Shown here: piece by piece, positions 62,219-64,000 of the stretch
How the letters are laid out: each line of letters starts with the position of its first letter
Numbering within the stretch: the stretch's first letter is position 1
NCBI RefSeq assembly: GCF_019972155.1
Contig: NZ_BOVL01000022.1
Span: 62,530-126,529, forward strand
Source of the DNA: Bradyrhizobium sp. RD5-C2
GTDB lineage: Bacteria > Pseudomonadota > Alphaproteobacteria > Rhizobiales > Xanthobacteraceae
Length of the DNA: 64,000 nt
Reading direction: 5' to 3'
The notes under the pieces: model-generated
Told to the model about the DNA's origin: nothing
Database searches by the model: none
Seen by the model: only the letters and a program-made list of their open reading frames with translations
Made by a program: the position numbers and the translations under genes

Positions 62219-63877
62219 TCACTTGATCTTCAAGGCCTCGACGCCTTCCTCACGCACAGCCTGGAGGCTGCGCGGATTGAGGTCGAGCGCATGAAGGATC
62301 GTCGGCGCGATCTGGGTGGTGAAAGCCGTCTCCTCGACGACCCTCGCATGCTTGATGTGCGGCGACGAGAGCAGCAGCAGCACGTTGCGATCGTCCTTGG
62401 AGAAGCCGCCATGCTCGGCGAGCTTGCTGCCGCCGGTGCAGATGACGCCGTGATCGGTGATGGCGATGAAGTCCGGCACCCGGCTGTTGTGGAACGGATC
62501 TTCATAGAGCCTGGTCAGTTCGTCGCGGTCGAGCAGCTTCTGGATATGCAGATCGGCGGCGTGGGCGAGGATGTAGGCCTTGGCATCTGCGTAGTAGGGA
62601 TGGCCGGTCGCCGGATTGGTCGCCTGCTGCAGCTCCGGCGACAACCAGACCAGCGCCTCGTCATCGCAGATCTCGAAGCCGTTGGTGCCGAAACCGGGCG
62701 CCTTGCTGTACAGCGCGTCGGAGATCGCCACGCGGTCCTTGACGTCGATCGGTGACTGGCCGTGCTTGGCGCTGACGATGATCAGCGTCGAATCGTAGAG
62801 ATTTTGCGTCTTGAGCTCGTTGACGAACTTGCCGAGCGCGTCGTCCACGAACTGGAATTGCAGCGTGAGCGCATTGCCGGGCGTCGCCTTGCCGTCGGCA
62901 TAGCCGCCGACAAGCGATTTGTCGGCATCGGCGTGGCCGGCCTTGGCGAGCTTCTGGCCGACGCTGACCGCCTGGAAGTTCATGCCGAAAATCGCGGGCA
63001 CTGCCTGGCGCTGGGTTCGCGAGCCGTCATAGCCGTCGATCCAGTTCAACACCGCCTTCACTTTCAGCGAGTCGTAGGAGCGGACGCCGGTGAAGCTCGT
63101 GGTGTAGTCGTCGCCGGGCTGGGCGCCGGGATCGATGGTGTCCTGCGAGTTGATCTCCGGCGTGAACAGCTCGTCGAGGCCCTTGCCCGACGGGCCCGCG
63201 AGGTCTTCATAGGCCGGGTGCTTGTCGGACCAGGCCGTGCGCATTCCGGCCTCCTTGATGACTTCGAAGACCGTGTTGGTGCGCACGTAGTCGTGGGGAT
63301 AGACCGGCACGCACTGGCCGTTCACCAGCTTGCGCTGCATGTGATCCGGATCGAGCTGGGTGTAGACTTGGCCCAGCGTGCCGCCGGCGGTGTAATCGGC
63401 GACCAGCCCGCTGGAGTAATTGTAGGTCTTGTCGAGCGCTTCGAAGTTGGTGAGCTCGGTTCCCGCCGGGCCCACGCAGCCGGGGTCGCCAAGGCCCTGG
63501 CTGGTATAGAAGGCCTTGGCCGGATATTCGGTGCGGTCATAGCTGTCGTCGTAGAACAGGCCGCCGCCCTTCGGCGTGGCGCCCGTCACCTGCGCGAGCA
63601 TGCCGGGAAAGCTGTCGGATGGCGCAGTGGTCAAAGCGTTCGGATAGACGACGCCCTTTCCGGTGAGCTGGGCGAAGTTGCCGCCGGGGCGGCTTTCGAC
63701 CCAACGCTTCAGATCGACGGCGTGCATGCCATCGACGCTGATCAGCAGGACGTGCTTGTAGCCGTGTCGCTGCGAATGGTCGTTGTCGTCATCCGCTTGC
63801 GCAACGGCGACGCCGCAGGCCAGCATGGCCGCCGCGATCGCGGCGGTTGACAGGAAATAGTCACGAAAGCCACTCAT
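62219..63877 (-). CDS. Exported alkaline-phosphatase-superfamily phosphodiesterase
   Basis: This 552-residue protein has a Sec signal peptide (AAIAAAMLACGVAVAQA) and the type I phosphodiesterase/nucleotide pyrophosphatase core. Metal-binding D49 is in LLISVDGMH, the nucleophile is probably S89 in APSDSFPGM, and the second metal site is in the IIVSAKHGQSP region. There the usual Asp-His pair reads Lys-His, as I recall for an alkaline phosphatase-like subfamily in soil bacteria. C-terminal LLLLSSPHIKHARV also fits. It is probably periplasmic and monocistronic; the substrate is unknown. Confidence 0.9.
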   Translation of the reverse strand: MSGFRDYFLSTAAIAAAMLACGVAVAQADDDNDHSQRHGYKHVLLISVDGMHAVDLKRWVESRPGGNFAQLTGKGVVYPNALTTAPSDSFPGMLAQVTGATPKGGGLFYDDSYDRTEYPAKAFYTSQGLGDPGCVGPAGTELTNFEALDKTYNYSSGLVADYTAGGTLGQVYTQLDPDHMQRKLVNGQCVPVYPHDYVRTNTVFEVIKEAGMRTAWSDKHPAYEDLAGPSGKGLDELFTPEINSQDTIDPGAQPGDDYTTSFTGVRSYDSLKVKAVLNWIDGYDGSRTQRQAVPAIFGMNFQAVSVGQKLAKAGHADADKSLVGGYADGKATPGNALTLQFQFVDDALGKFVNELKTQNLYDSTLIIVSAKHGQSPIDVKDRVAISDALYSKAPGFGTNGFEICDDEALVWLSPELQQATNPATGHPYYADAKAYILAHAADLHIQKLLDRDELTRLYEDPFHNSRVPDFIAITDHGVICTGGSKLAEHGGFSKDDRNVLLLLSSPHIKHARVVEETAFTTQIAPTILHALDLNPRSLQAVREEGVEALKIK

Positions 63878-63924
63878 GAGTTCGCCCCTCTGATTTTCGG
63901 TAGGTTTGGAATCGCCCGCGCTGG

Positions 63925-63943
63925 CCGCGACAACTTGTCGCGG
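63925..63943. promoter_or_regulatory. Perfect 19-base palindrome upstream of the phosphodiesterase
   Basis: CCGCGACAACTTGTCGCGG is a perfect inverted repeat centred on C63934, about 48 bases upstream of the phosphodiesterase start. It may be an operator for that gene or a terminator or operator for a gene beyond the window. No other gene is visible between 63878 and the end. Confidence 0.5.
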
Positions 63944-64000
63944 TCAATTGACGGTGAGATGACGCTTTCTTGCGAGTTCGATGACCGTGGTCGGGGCTGA

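Noticed and set aside
62762..63850. 362-residue plus-strand frame opposite the phosphodiesterase
   Set aside because: Shadow of a gene with signal peptide and active-site motifs on the other strand.

Overview
The window looks like a chromosomal segment of a Bradyrhizobium-type alphaproteobacterium. The evidence is high-GC DNA, the codon use, dispersed Bradyrhizobium-style repeats (about 1013-1115, 7734-7850, 12066-12098), a perfect EcfG-type general-stress promoter, and several branched-chain-type substrate-binding proteins next to CoA-dependent catabolic genes. The species assignment is an inference from these traits, not a database match. I saw no phage, transposase, CRISPR array or rRNA.

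Region 1 (1-7.7 kb) is redox sensing and signalling. It holds the 3' part of a periplasmic binding protein fused to cytochrome c (quinoprotein-dehydrogenase associated type), two tandem paralogous REC-LuxR response regulators, and on the opposite strand a FIST sensor overlapping a soluble hybrid histidine kinase. A methyl-accepting chemotaxis protein follows.

Region 2 (7.7-12.5 kb) is a stress and trehalose module: a sugar-type MFS transporter, otsB and otsA, with a perfect GGAAC-N16-CGTT element upstream of the transporter and a near-perfect one upstream of otsA. It ends at a tRNA-Ser(GGA). Against the tRNA 3' end lies a truncated RidA-like gene, followed by a monomeric NADP-isocitrate dehydrogenase. 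This looks like a remodelled junction or island edge.

Region 3 (15.5-25.9 kb) is catabolic cluster A: an LCAD-like acyl-CoA dehydrogenase, a MalT-type LuxR regulator, an alpha-methylacyl-CoA racemase-like protein, enoyl-CoA hydratase, binding protein, acyl-CoA ligase and thiolase. The set suggests beta-oxidation of a methyl-branched or isoprenoid acid.

Region 4 (25.9-39.4 kb) is a minus-strand efflux and stress set: a SDR without the catalytic Tyr, an AhpD-like protein, EmrB/EmrA-type efflux, MBL hydrolase and an NDH-2-like flavoprotein. Next to it is a tandemly duplicated pair of divergent AraC regulators, each pair sharing a repeat-containing control region. A catalase-like protein lacking its distal His and the tail of a filamentous-haemagglutinin-like gene follow.

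Region 5 (39.4-51.7 kb) is catabolic cluster C: an Lrp regulator, a VOC protein, flavin reductase, a complete LivHMGF transporter, two crotonases, a creatininase-family amidohydrolase, a luciferase-like monooxygenase, a long-chain-type acyl-CoA ligase and a Tat-exported binding protein. The combination resembles an oxygenase plus amidohydrolase ring-opening route feeding CoA chemistry.

Region 6 (51.7-59.7 kb) is catabolic cluster D: AraC and GntR regulators with clear operator candidates, a fumarylacetoacetase-family hydrolase, two FAD aromatic hydroxylases, an extradiol-type dioxygenase and a third binding protein. This set fits hydroxylation and meta-cleavage of an aromatic compound. The window ends with a membrane-fused spermidine-synthase-like protein and an exported phosphodiesterase. 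Three binding proteins (two of them close paralogues) are present, but only one set of Liv membrane and ATPase subunits.
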